Source: UBA2199 sp964628035 (GTDB lineage Bacteria; Acidobacteriota; Aminicenantia; UBA2199). From it: a DNA stretch of 64,000 nucleotides. Below the pieces are notes generated by a model that was not told the origin of the DNA, did not search any database, and saw only the letters and a list, made by a program, of their open reading frames with translations. Below, one piece after another: positions 35,592 to 43,894 of this stretch. The stretch covers positions 372,001 to 436,000 of the forward strand of contig CAZVPI010000001.1 in NCBI GenBank assembly GCA_964628035.1, given 5' to 3'. A program made the position numbers and the translations under genes. Each line of letters opens with the position of its first letter. The first letter of the stretch is position 1.

Positions 35592-36421
35592 TGCTCTACG
35601 CGGAGCTGTTCGCCCGTTCCCTGCGCGCCTGCGGCCGGCGCGAGCTCTCGGCCGCCGTCGAGGCGCTGATCGAGCGCGCCTTCGGCCTGAGCCGCACCCG
35701 CTTCTGGATCGAGAAGAACCGGCCCGTCCGCGACGCCGCCGGCCTGCGCCGCTTCCGCCGCGGCCTGCGCCGCCTGCTGGCCGGCGAGCCGCTGGCCTAC
35801 ATCCTGAAGGAGAAGGAATTCTTCGGCGAGCGCCTCGCCGTCTCGCCGGCGGTCCTGGTGCCGAGGCCGGAAACCGAGCTCCTGGTCGAAAAGGCGCTGG
35901 CGCTGCTGGGCGGCCAGGCGGCCGAGGTCCTCGACATCGGCTCGGGCAGCGGCGCCATCGCCATCCTCCTGGCCCTGCGCTCGCCCGTTGCGGTGACGGC
36001 CCTGGAGCGCAGCCGGCCGGCGCTGGCCGTGCTGCGGCGCAACGTCGCCCGCTTCGGCCTCCAGGAGCGGGTGCGGGCGACGGCCGGGGACCTGTTCCCG
36101 CGCCGCGGCCGCCGCTTCCGCATGATCGTGGCCAACCCGCCCTATCTATCGCAGCGCGATTGGCGGCAAGCGCCGCGCGGCGTCCGCGGCTACGAGCCCC
36201 GGGAGGCGCTGGTGGCCGGGCCGCGGGGAACCGAGGTCCTGCAGCGCATCGTCGCAGGCGCCCCGGCCTGGCTGGCGCCTTCGGGCTGGCTGTTGCTCGA
36301 GATCGGCCGCGGCCAGCGCCGCGCCGTGCAGGGCTTCCTGCAGGCCGCCCGCTTGAGAGAGATCGAGTGCGTGAAGGACTATGCCGGAATCGAGCGGGTG
36401 ATCGTGGCGCAAAGAGATTGA
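35591..36421 (+). CDS. prmC: Release factor glutamine methyltransferase
   Basis: SAM-dependent enzyme that methylates the GGQ glutamine of release factors. Of 276 residues, the SAM site DIGSGSGAIAILLAL and the catalytic NPPY (MIVANPPYLSQRDW) are intact. Helical N-terminal domain ~1-85. Start is GTG 35591, sharing its G with the prfA stop. Repeat arrays begin directly after its stop codon. Confidence 0.93.
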
Positions 36422-36424
36422 GGA

Positions 36425-36600
36425 AATGAACTTGGCGTAAGGCATAAGGCGTAAGGCTGACGGCGAAAGCCTTTAGCCATCTATAAAGAAATGAACTTGG
36501 CGTAAGGTATAGGGCGTAAGACTGACAGCGTACGGTAAAAACCTAATCGGTCTCAAAAAGAGAAACTTGGCTTACGGCTGACGGCAACAGCAATCACAAG
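36425..36600. repeat. Left arm of heptamer repeat cluster (opposite orientation)
   Basis: Three divergent units begin with CTTGGC at 36431, 36496 and 36566. They run GGCGTAA GGCATAA GGCGTAA GGCTGAC GGCG in the best copy. This is the complement of the GCC-heptamers to the right, so the two arms could form a large imperfect hairpin. Confidence 0.7.
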
Positions 36601-36629
36601 ATTAATGCCCTTGATAGATATCGTCTAGT

Positions 36630-36915
36630 GCTCGTTGCTGTCCACCTTACGCCTCCCGCCTTGCGCCAAGTTCCGATAGTATTTAGCTTGTGCTAGCTGC
36701 CGTCCGCCGTAAGCCTTACGCCTTGCGCCGAGTTCCGATAGTATTTTGTTAATGCCCGTTGCCGTCCGCCGTAAGCCCTACGCCTTGCGCCGAGTTCCGA
36801 TAGTATTTTGTTAATGCCCGTTGCCGTCCGCCGTAAGCCCTACGCCTTGCGCCAAGTTCCGATAGTATTTAGCTTGTGCTCGCTGCCCTACGCCGTAAGC
36901 CCTGCGCCCTACGCC
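36630..36915. repeat. 62-bp tandem repeat, four copies plus a partial fifth
   Basis: Copies start at 36630, 36692, 36754, 36816 and (partial) 36878, exactly 62 bases apart. A typical copy is GCCCGTT GCCGTCC GCCGTAA GCCCTAC GCCTTGC GCCGAGT followed by TCCGATAGTATTTTGTTAAT. Copies 2-4 are nearly identical. The fifth copy contains the stop codon of the GlmU-like gene (36909-36911). Confidence 0.9.
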
Positions 36916-38003
36916 TGGTTCTTCTTCGATCTCTTCCTCAACACCCAGCCCTTGATGTTGCGCTGGCGCTGGCGGGCGACGGCCAGGGCGTGGCGGGGGA
37001 CGTTCTCGGTGATCGTCGAGCCGGCGGCGATGTAACTGTCGCTGGCGACGCTGACCGGGGCCACGAGCTCGGTCCCGGAGCCGATGAAGACGTCGTCGCC
37101 GATCCGGGTGGGGTTCTTGCGCACGCCGTCGTAGTTGCAGGTGATGGTGCCGGCGCCGACGTTGACCCGGGCGCCGATCGCGGCGTCGCCGAGATAGGTG
37201 AGGTGCATGGCCTTGGAGCCCGGGCCGAAGGTGCTCTTTTTCATCTCCACGAAATTGCCGATCTTGGCTCCGCGCCGCACCAGCGACCCGAGGCGCACGT
37301 GGCAGTAGGGGCCGAGCTGGACGTTCTTCTCGATGCGCGAGTCGAGGACGACCGAGCCGGGGAGCAGGACGCAGCCGTCGCCGATGACCGAGTTCTCGAT
37401 GTAGCAGTTCGCCGCCAGGATCACGTTGCGGCCGATGCGGCTTTCGCCGCGGATCACCGTGCCAGGCCCCAGGCGGCTGCCGCGGCCCACGGCAGGCAGT
37501 CCCTCGGCGAAAAACTGGTTGCCGTCGTCGATCGCGACGCCCGCCCGGGCCAGGAGCTCGGCCTGCAGCTCCGCGACGGCCGTCTCGACCTTCCGCCGCT
37601 GGCGCCGCGGGTCGAGGAACGGGAGCGGTTCCCGCAGCCGGAGCTCCGCCGGGGGCGGCAGGGCCAGGAGCCGGGCGAAAACCCCAGGCTGCAGGCGGAT
37701 GCCGCTGCGGCCGAGAAAGGAGCGGCTGACGACGAAGAACGGCCTGCCGACCGGTGCGGCGCAGCCGTTGCCCGGGAGCGGGCGCTCCAGAAGGCGCCTG
37801 CGCAGCTCGCGCCGGGCCGTTTCGCCCGGGAAAGGAAGGCGCGCGGCGCTGAAGACGGCGACGGGGCCCGAGCCGGCTTGGCTGCCGCACGGCCCGGCGA
37901 AGCGGCAAAAGGGAAAGAGGAGCGAAAGCCAGAACCCGGCGGGCTTGCCGCGGAACAGCAGGGGAGCGCCGGAGTTGCCGGGGTCGAGAAAGGCGGGGAT
38001 CAT
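36909..38003 (-). CDS. GlmU-like acetyltransferase lacking the uridylyltransferase domain
   Basis: 364 residues. From about residue 175 on it is a left-handed beta-helix nearly identical in plan to the GlmU C-terminal half: NFVEMKKSTFGPGSKAMHLT, GDAAIGARVNVGAGTITCNY and FIGSGTELVAPVSVASDSY, so glucosamine-1-phosphate N-acetyltransferase activity is plausible. The first ~130 residues do not show the GlmU nucleotidyltransferase signature (no LxxGxGTRM), although a helix like the GlmU linker precedes the beta-helix. UDP-GlcNAc synthesis would then need a separate uridylyltransferase. Start ATG 38003 overlaps the upstream TPR gene by 4 bases. Confidence 0.8.
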   Translation of the reverse strand: MIPAFLDPGNSGAPLLFRGKPAGFWLSLLFPFCRFAGPCGSQAGSGPVAVFSAARLPFPGETARRELRRRLLERPLPGNGCAAPVGRPFFVVSRSFLGRSGIRLQPGVFARLLALPPPAELRLREPLPFLDPRRQRRKVETAVAELQAELLARAGVAIDDGNQFFAEGLPAVGRGSRLGPGTVIRGESRIGRNVILAANCYIENSVIGDGCVLLPGSVVLDSRIEKNVQLGPYCHVRLGSLVRRGAKIGNFVEMKKSTFGPGSKAMHLTYLGDAAIGARVNVGAGTITCNYDGVRKNPTRIGDDVFIGSGTELVAPVSVASDSYIAAGSTITENVPRHALAVARQRQRNIKGWVLRKRSKKNQA

Positions 38004-38509
38004 TCCACCAGCTTCAGGAAATCGGGATTCTGCAGCAGGGGCTCGAAATCGGGCTCGTTGTAGAGGACGATCTTGTACCCCTCGTCCTTCTTGACGCATT
38101 TCTCCACGTAGCGCAGGGCGCTGGCCGTGTCCTCCTGGCGCAGGTAGGCCGCGGCCATGAGGAAGTAGAGATACGCGTCGCGGCAGTTGTTCTTTTCGGC
38201 GAAAGCGAAGTGCTCCTGGGCCTTGGCGACGTCGCCGGCATTGAGCTGGTAGACCCCCTCCCAAAGGTGGTCCTGAACGCCCTCGAGCTTGATCTTCACC
38301 GGGTGGGACTGGGAGTGGGCGATGCTCTGGTAGACCTTGGCCCGCGTCTGGATCTCCAGGACGCTGTAGAATTCCGAATCCTTGTAGGCTTCGATGATCT
38401 TGGCGAAGGCGTCCTCGGCCTTGGCGAAGTTCTTTTTATGGAAATGCTGCAGGGCCTTCTCGTATTCCTCGCTGATGGACTGCAATTCTTTTTCTTCTTT
38501 CAGTTTCAT
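38000..38509 (-). CDS. TPR-like helical protein
   Basis: A 169-residue soluble protein with tandem TPR-type helix pairs (EEYEKALQHFHKKNFAKAED, AGDVAKAQEHFAFAEK and AYLRQEDTASALRYVEKCVK). No signal peptide. Likely an adaptor, partner unknown. It is translationally coupled to the GlmU-like gene. The start is ATG 38509. Confidence 0.75.
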   Translation of the reverse strand: MKLKEEKELQSISEEYEKALQHFHKKNFAKAEDAFAKIIEAYKDSEFYSVLEIQTRAKVYQSIAHSQSHPVKIKLEGVQDHLWEGVYQLNAGDVAKAQEHFAFAEKNNCRDAYLYFLMAAAYLRQEDTASALRYVEKCVKKDEGYKIVLYNEPDFEPLLQNPDFLKLVE

Positions 38510-38533
38510 GGCTGGCGGGACCTCCGGACCCCT

Positions 38534-38562
38534 ATTGTACAACTTTCAGGGCTGTTTTTCAA
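38534..38562 (-). promoter_or_regulatory. Promoter of the TPR/GlmU-like operon
   Basis: TTGAAA (38562-38557), 17 bases, TACAAT (38539-38534) on the minus strand. A CGGAGG lies in the leader. Confidence 0.75.
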
Positions 38563-38640
38563 TCGCCGCCTGCGCGGCCTGGAAAGGAAGACAGGCGGAT
38601 TCTCGCGAAAAAACCGGCGGGAGGGAAAGGGGAGCGGATG

Positions 38641-39063
38641 CTAGATGCCGCTCTTGTAGCGCTCGGGAATGACGCCCAGGACCTCGATGCCGGCCCCCTT
38701 GGCGATGTCGATGATGCGCAGGACGTCCTGGTAACTGAGCGACTCGTCGGCGCGGATGAAGATGGTCTTGTCGGTGCGGGTCTGGTAGAGGTCGCGCAGG
38801 GTGTTCTCCAGCACGGTCATGTCGACGGGATCCTGGTTGATCTTGACGGTGCGGTCGTTCTCGAGGGTCAGCACGATGCCGCGAACGTCCTGGCCGCCGC
38901 CGCCCTCGCCGGCCTGCTGCGTCTCGGGGAGCTTGACATCGATCCCTTTCTGCATCACCGGGGTGATGACCATGAAGATGATCAGCAGCACGAGCAGAAT
39001 ATCGCAAAGGGGGACTACGTTGGGTTCGGATTTTTGTTTGCTGGCACCAATGTCGACGCTCAT
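38641..39063 (-). CDS. exbD: ExbD/TolR-type biopolymer transport protein
   Basis: A 140-residue protein with one membrane helix (PLCDILLVLLIIFMVITPVM, with the essential Asp of the proton path) and a periplasmic domain ending DIAKGAGIEVLGVIPE. With ExbB/TolQ it would energise TonB- or Tol-type processes at the outer membrane. No exbB, tolQ or tonB partner is adjacent, so it works with genes elsewhere. The ATG at 39063 has GAGGAGG. Confidence 0.92.
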   Translation of the reverse strand: MSVDIGASKQKSEPNVVPLCDILLVLLIIFMVITPVMQKGIDVKLPETQQAGEGGGGQDVRGIVLTLENDRTVKINQDPVDMTVLENTLRDLYQTRTDKTIFIRADESLSYQDVLRIIDIAKGAGIEVLGVIPERYKSGI

Positions 39064-39090
39064 GGGGGGACCTCCTCGATTGCAGGGAGT

Positions 39091-39119
39091 ACTGTAGCAA
39101 AGAAAAAGAATGTTGTCAA
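39091..39119 (-). promoter_or_regulatory. exbD promoter
   Basis: Perfect TTGACA (39119-39114), 17 bases, TACAGT (39096-39091) on the minus strand, divergent from the promoter of the acyl-CoA synthetase gene. Confidence 0.75.
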
Positions 39120-39164
39120 GTGTCCCGCGGGGTCCCGGCCGCCAGGGGCGCGCCGTTGGCCGGG

Positions 39165-39192
39165 TTGCAAAAAATCGTTTTTTACGTATAGT
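39165..39192 (+). promoter_or_regulatory. Promoter of the acyl-CoA synthetase gene, leaderless type
   Basis: TTGCAA (39165-39170), 16 bases, TATAGT (39187-39192), then 6 bases to the ATG at 39199. Confidence 0.7.
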
Positions 39193-39198
39193 GGGGGC

Positions 39199-40893
39199 AT
39201 GCAGCGCAACATGGCCCTCAGGGAAAACACGATCAACTGCCTCCTGGAGACGAGCGCCGAGCGCTTCGCCTCGCGCCCGGCCCTGGGCATGGCCCTCGAG
39301 CCGCCCCTGGCCTACGGCGAGCTGTTCCGCCGCGTGCAGGGCATGGCCGACACGCTGAGGAAGGAGGGGGTGCGCAAGGGCGACCCCATCGCCATCCTGG
39401 GCGAAAACTCCCCCAACTGGGGCATCGCCTGCCTGGCCGTCCTGCGCCTCGGCGCCGTGGTGGTCCCCATCCTCCCCGAGTTCCCCGAGGCCGACATCCA
39501 CCACATCCTGCTCGACTCGGAGGCCAAGATCCTCTTCACCACCCAGCGCCAGATGGACAAGGTGCTCGGCATCCGCGACCACAGGCTGAAGGCGGTGATC
39601 ACCCTCGACGACTTCCGGCCCGAAACGGACGTTCTGGCCGTCGAGCCGCTCAGCCGCCTCCTCGACAAGGCGCGCGACTTCCTGCGCCAGATCCCCGACC
39701 GCATCGGGCTGCGCTCGGCCGCGGTCGGCCCCGACGACGTCGCCTCCATCATCTACACCTCGGGCACGTCGGGGCACTCCAAGGCGGTCATGCTCACCCA
39801 CGGCAACTTCGTGGCCAACGTGCTGACCGCGGCCAACACCATCCTGCCGGTCGAGCCCGATTGGACCTTCCTCTCCATCCTGCCCCTCTCCCACTCCTAC
39901 GAGTTCACCCTGGGCTTCCTCTTCCCGCTGCTCAACGGCGCCCGCGTGGTCTACGTGGGCAAGACGCCGACGCCGAGCGTCCTGGAAAAGATCTGCCGGG
40001 CGGAAAAGCCGCAGGTCATCCCCGCCGTGCCGCTGATCATGGAGAAGATCTACAAGAAGAAGGTCCTGGCCGCCTTCGAGAAGAAACGGCTGCTGAGGCT
40101 GATCGCCAGGGTCCCCGGCCTGCGCATGAAGATCTACCGCAAGATCCGCGACAAGCTCGTCGATTTCTTCGGCGGCGAGCTGCGGGTCATGGCCATCGGC
40201 GGGGCGGCCATCAACCGCGAGGCCGAGCTGTTCCTGCGCCAGTCGGGCTTTCCCTACCTGATCGGCTACGGCCTGACCGAAACGGCGCCGCTTTTGGCCG
40301 GCGGCCCCTGGGGGGACGAGACCATCGCCGTCGGCTCGACCGGCAAGCCCATCGCCGGCGTCGAGATCCGCATCGACGATCCCGACCCCAGGACCGGCAT
40401 CGGCGAGATCGTCGCCCGCGGCCCCAACGTCATGAAGGGCTACTTCAAAAACCCCGAGGCCACGCGCGCGGTGCTGGACGAGGAGGGATGGTTCCGCACC
40501 GGCGACCTGGGCTGCTTCGACCGCGCGGGCAACCTCCATATCCGCGGCCGCTCCAAGAACATGATCCTGATGTCCAACGGCGAGAACATCTATCCCGAGG
40601 CCATCGAGGACAAGATCAACTCCTGCATGCACGTGGCCGAGGCGCTGGTCCTGGAGAACGGCGGCCGCCTGGAGGCCCTGGTGTACCTGGACTACGACCT
40701 GGTCGACGAGGAGACGCGCGGCCGCACCCAGGCGCAGAAGCGCGAGTACATCGACGAGCTGCTGCTGCGCCTGAAGGACGCGGTCAACCCGCAGCTGCCG
40801 GCGTTCGCCCAGATCTCGCGCTTCATCGAGCACGAGGAGCCCTTCCAGAAGACCGCGACCAGCAAGATCAAGCGCTATCTCTATGCCCGTTGA
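39199..40893 (+). CDS. AMP-forming acyl-CoA synthetase
   Basis: A 564-residue member of the ANL family that activates a carboxylate, probably a long-chain fatty acid, through an acyl-AMP. Visible are the P-loop IIYTSGTSGHSKAVMLTHGN, YGLTETAP, GWFRTGDLGCFD, and the A10 lysine near the C-terminus (KTATSKIKRYL). ATG 39199 is set by the promoter; the frame is open upstream as a non-coding extension. It has no visible signal or fusion. Exact chain length is unknown. Confidence 0.9.
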   Translation: MQRNMALRENTINCLLETSAERFASRPALGMALEPPLAYGELFRRVQGMADTLRKEGVRKGDPIAILGENSPNWGIACLAVLRLGAVVVPILPEFPEADIHHILLDSEAKILFTTQRQMDKVLGIRDHRLKAVITLDDFRPETDVLAVEPLSRLLDKARDFLRQIPDRIGLRSAAVGPDDVASIIYTSGTSGHSKAVMLTHGNFVANVLTAANTILPVEPDWTFLSILPLSHSYEFTLGFLFPLLNGARVVYVGKTPTPSVLEKICRAEKPQVIPAVPLIMEKIYKKKVLAAFEKKRLLRLIARVPGLRMKIYRKIRDKLVDFFGGELRVMAIGGAAINREAELFLRQSGFPYLIGYGLTETAPLLAGGPWGDETIAVGSTGKPIAGVEIRIDDPDPRTGIGEIVARGPNVMKGYFKNPEATRAVLDEEGWFRTGDLGCFDRAGNLHIRGRSKNMILMSNGENIYPEAIEDKINSCMHVAEALVLENGGRLEALVYLDYDLVDEETRGRTQAQKREYIDELLLRLKDAVNPQLPAFAQISRFIEHEEPFQKTATSKIKRYLYAR

Positions 40894-41091
40894 GCCCCGG
40901 CGCAGAGTCCCAAGAAAATGATGGTGTCAGTGCCAGGACAGATCTGTCCAAAATGACTTTGAAACTGGCAAAACGGAAGCGCCAGGTTCCAAGCACCAAA
41001 TTCCAAGCAAGCACCCATTGCCAAATTGACAACTAGGGCCCATGGATTGCTGTCACGAACTCAAACACGACCGCCGCCGCTTTCTTTTTTT
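40894..41091. repeat. Convergent intergenic region with hexamer and heptamer arrays
   Basis: Hexamers TGATGG TGTCAG TGCCAG GACAGA at 40919-40942 and heptamers AGGTTCC AAGCACC AAATTCC AAGCAAG at 40984-41011. No gene. Confidence 0.65.
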
Positions 41092-41658
41092 CTATTTTTT
41101 GATGCGGATGCTCAGCTTGTTGCCCTGGCGGCTGAAGCTGATGCGGGCCTCGATCAGGTTGTGGGTCAGCATCTTGGCCTTGATGCTCTCGATGACCTTC
41201 TCCCGCTCCTTCTCCGATGCGGCGCTGCCTGGGAGCATCTCGTTGTAGACGGAGGCGAAGCGCTCGAACGTCTCCTCGTCGTTCAGCGTCAGGAAGACCT
41301 CGCGCGGCCCGCGGGGCTGCTTGCTGGCCGCCGGCTCCGGCGCCGTCCCCTTCTTGCGGGCCTGCGGCGTGCCTGTCTCCAGCTCGTTGAGCTTTTTCAG
41401 CCAGAGGTTGTTGTAGAGGGTGAAGCGCTGGGCCAGGTTCTGGATGATCATCTCCATCTTGGCCGTTTTGGAGCCGCCGACGATCAGCCTGTGCACCGCC
41501 TTCTCCAGGTCTTCGCGTTTCTTCTCCGGGGGCTGCCGCGTTTCGCCGTTGAAGAACTGGATGTATTCGGCCTTGAGGTCGTCGATGCGCTTTTCCAGCA
41601 GGGCGACCTGCTGCTCGCTGGCGGTCGACAGGGGGTTGCGCCGGTCGTCTAGCGGCAT
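41092..41658 (-). CDS. MXAN_5187-C-terminal-domain-like protein
   Basis: A 188-residue protein. The part LLEKRIDDLKAEYIQFFNGE through TLYNNLWLKKLNELETG resembles the C-terminal domain named after Myxococcus MXAN_5187, found in regulators of some deltaproteobacteria and acidobacteria. A disordered Pro/Lys linker and a second small domain follow. No enzymatic motif. It lies downstream of butyrate kinase (50-base gap). Start ATG 41658 is the likeliest because upstream codons are a shadow of other sequence. Confidence 0.55.
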   Translation of the reverse strand: MPLDDRRNPLSTASEQQVALLEKRIDDLKAEYIQFFNGETRQPPEKKREDLEKAVHRLIVGGSKTAKMEMIIQNLAQRFTLYNNLWLKKLNELETGTPQARKKGTAPEPAASKQPRGPREVFLTLNDEETFERFASVYNEMLPGSAASEKEREKVIESIKAKMLTHNLIEARISFSRQGNKLSIRIKK

Positions 41659-41708
41659 GTCGCCCCCGCGCGCGCCGCTTCCCGGAACGCCCCGCCCTGG
41701 CCGCCCAT

Positions 41709-42776
41709 TCAGTACGTCCTGGCCTCTTCCTCGCCGCGCAGCACGCGCAGGACCCCCTCGGCCAGGGCCTGCATCTCGTCCTCGCCGGGGTAGACGTGCA
41801 GGGGGGCGATGAACGCCAGGCACTGGCTCAGCAGGTCGACGAAGAACTCGTTGAAGGCGATGCCGCCGGTGACCAGGATGGCGTCGACCCGGCCGCCGGC
41901 CACGGCCGCCAGCCCGCCGGCGTCCTTGGCCACCTGGTAGGCCATGGCCTGGACCGCCTCCACCGCCGGCGCGTCGCCGGCGAGGTAGCGCTCGCGGATC
42001 TTCAGGAAATCCTTGGTGCCCAGGTAGGCGAAGAGCCCGCCGCTGCCGAAGACCATCTTCTCGAAATCCCCGGCGCTCATCCCCTTTTCGCAGACATAGC
42101 GCACGGCCTGCAGGATGGGCAGGCCGCCGCTGCGGTCCATGGAGAAGGACCCTTCCTCGGAAGGGTTGACGGCGTCGATCATGCGCCCGCCGCGGTGCAG
42201 GGAGAGGGAGTTGCCCGTGCCCAGGTGGATGACCAGCAGCGTCGCCGCGTCGTAGCGCAGCCCCTGTTCGCGGCAGAAGCGCTTGGCCACGGCCTTCATG
42301 TTCAGGGCGTGGGTGAGCATCACGCGGGTGAACAGAGGGTGGCCGGTGTAGCGGGCCAGGGGCTCGGCCTCGTCGACCGACACCGGGTCGACGATGTAGC
42401 AGGGGATGCCCAGCTTGCCGCCCAGGGAAAAACCGATCTGGGCGGCCAGGTTCGAGGCGTGGCGCCCCTGGCGGGCCTCGACCAGGTCCTCGACCATGCG
42501 CCGGTCGACGAGGTAGGTGCCGCTGGCCAGCGGCTTCAGCAGGCCGCCGCGGCAGGCGATGGCGGCCAGCGCGGCCGGGTCCACCCCCTGGCGCGCCAGG
42601 AACTCCTCGACGAGCGTCTCGCGGAATTCGCGCTGGGCGTTGATGTCGGCGAAGCGGGCCAGCTCCTCGTCGGCGTGCTTGATCGACTCGACGCAGCGCG
42701 GCTGCTCGCCGTCGTAGACCGCCGCCTTGGTCGAGGTGTTGCCCGGGTTGATGACCAGGATCAGTTCGTTCGCCAT
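41709..42776 (-). CDS. buk: Butyrate kinase
   Basis: It interconverts butyryl phosphate plus ADP and butyrate plus ATP (or branched acyl phosphates). The 355 residues begin with the phosphate-binding LILVINPGNTSTKAAVYDGE of the acetate/butyrate kinase superfamily, and include VIHLGTGNSLSLHRGGRMID and ILVTGGIAFNEFF. Length and PSEEGSFSMDRSGGLP fit Buk rather than AckA. No phosphotransbutyrylase is in the window. It is seven bases after the MTAP gene, in one operon. Confidence 0.93.
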   Translation of the reverse strand: MANELILVINPGNTSTKAAVYDGEQPRCVESIKHADEELARFADINAQREFRETLVEEFLARQGVDPAALAAIACRGGLLKPLASGTYLVDRRMVEDLVEARQGRHASNLAAQIGFSLGGKLGIPCYIVDPVSVDEAEPLARYTGHPLFTRVMLTHALNMKAVAKRFCREQGLRYDAATLLVIHLGTGNSLSLHRGGRMIDAVNPSEEGSFSMDRSGGLPILQAVRYVCEKGMSAGDFEKMVFGSGGLFAYLGTKDFLKIRERYLAGDAPAVEAVQAMAYQVAKDAGGLAAVAGGRVDAILVTGGIAFNEFFVDLLSQCLAFIAPLHVYPGEDEMQALAEGVLRVLRGEEEARTY

Positions 42777-42783
42777 GGTTGCC

Positions 42784-43656
42784 TCACAGCCGCGAGGGGA
42801 TGTACTTGCCGAGGATGATCTCCAGCTTCTTGTAGGTCCTTTCCGGGATCAGCGCCGGGGCGGTGATGATCGAGGCGGCCAGGGCCGAGGCGCAGGCGCA
42901 GCCGCGCTCCCGCGGCAGCGCCCCGACCAGCTCCGGCAGCAGCCTTTTGATCTGGGCCACCCCTTTCTTCAGGTTGGCGACGACCATCTCCACCGTGACC
43001 GCTTCCTCGCTCTGGTGCCAGCAGTCGTAGTCGGTGACGAAGGCCAGCGGCAGGAAGCACATCTCCAGCTCGCGCGCCAGCTTGGCCTCGACCGCCTGGG
43101 TCATGCCGATCAGCGCGTGGCCCAATCGGCGGTTGGCCTCCGACTCGGCGCGGCTGGAGAACTGCGGCCCCTCCATGTTGCAGTAGGTGCCGCCGCGGTG
43201 GGCGGCGATGCCCGCTTCGCCGGCCAGGCGCTGGGCCAGCGGAGCCAGGACCGGGCAGGTGGGTTCGGCCAGGGAAACGTGGGCGACGACGCCGTCGCCG
43301 AAAAAGGACTTTTCGCGCTTGTAGGTCTGGTCGGCGTACTGGTCGGGGATGACCAGTTCCCCGGGCCGCAGCTCCTCCTTCAGCGAGCCGACGGCGGTGA
43401 TCGAGATCAGGCGCTCCACCTTCAGCAGCTTCATGGCGTACAGGTTGGCCCGGTAGTTCACCTCCGAGGGGGTGAGGCGGTGGCCGTGGCCGTGGCGCGA
43501 CAGGAAGGCCAGCGAGCGGCCGCGCAGCTTTCCCAGCATGAGCTTTTCCGAGGGCGGGCCGAACGGCGTGCGCAGGCGGACGGAGTGCGCCTCCTCCAGC
43601 CCTTCCAGGTCGTAGAAGCCGCTGCCGCCGATGATCCCGATCTCCGCGTATTCCAT
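42784..43656 (-). CDS. mtnP: S-methyl-5'-thioadenosine phosphorylase
   Basis: It phosphorolyses methylthioadenosine (or another purine nucleoside) for methionine salvage. The 290 residues include IGIIGGSGFYDLEG, SRHGHGHRLTPSEVNYRANL and GTYCNMEGPQFSSRAES, all typical of MTAP/PNP family 2. The late part VTDYDCWHQSEEAVTVEMV is also diagnostic. Start ATG 43656 fits MEYAEIGIIGGSGF. It leads an operon with buk. Confidence 0.93.
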   Translation of the reverse strand: MEYAEIGIIGGSGFYDLEGLEEAHSVRLRTPFGPPSEKLMLGKLRGRSLAFLSRHGHGHRLTPSEVNYRANLYAMKLLKVERLISITAVGSLKEELRPGELVIPDQYADQTYKREKSFFGDGVVAHVSLAEPTCPVLAPLAQRLAGEAGIAAHRGGTYCNMEGPQFSSRAESEANRRLGHALIGMTQAVEAKLARELEMCFLPLAFVTDYDCWHQSEEAVTVEMVVANLKKGVAQIKRLLPELVGALPRERGCACASALAASIITAPALIPERTYKKLEIILGKYIPSRL

Positions 43657-43702
43657 GGCGTCTCCTCGTCCGGCGCCTCGTCCCCCGGGGCGCGCAGCCC
43701 CG

Positions 43703-43731
43703 ATTATCGGCAAAAGGGGGGGCAAAGTCAA
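43703..43731 (-). promoter_or_regulatory. Promoter of mtnP-buk
   Basis: TTGACT (43731-43726), 17 bases, GATAAT (43708-43703) on the minus strand. Confidence 0.7.
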
Positions 43732-43856
43732 CCACCGCCGCGGCGGCAGGAACCGCCGTTGCTGCCGTCCCATCTGGCGGAGCGCTTGGGAGCCAGCCAT
43801 GGAGACCGCCCTGCTTGCCCGTCCGTCCCTTCCCCCCTGCCGCCGCGCCGCCGCGC

Positions 43857-43887
43857 TTGACTTTGAGCGCCGGGTTGCGCGTATAAT
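43857..43887 (+). promoter_or_regulatory. Promoter of the ECF sigma factor, leaderless type
   Basis: TTGACT (43857-43862), a 19-base spacer and a perfect TATAAT (43882-43887), then 7 bases to ATG 43895. The spacer is long. The boxes are of vegetative type, so autoregulation by the ECF factor is not indicated. Confidence 0.6.
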
Positions 43888-43894
43888 CGGGGGC

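Noticed and set aside
36630..36915. CRISPR array
   Set aside because: Copies are contiguous 62-bp tandem repeats without unique spacers, and no cas genes are nearby.
38641..40833. Long minus-strand frame opposite the acyl-CoA synthetase gene
   Set aside because: Only its last part (exbD, from ATG 39063) is real; the rest is the antisense shadow of the synthetase, and the exbD promoter lies just upstream of 39063.
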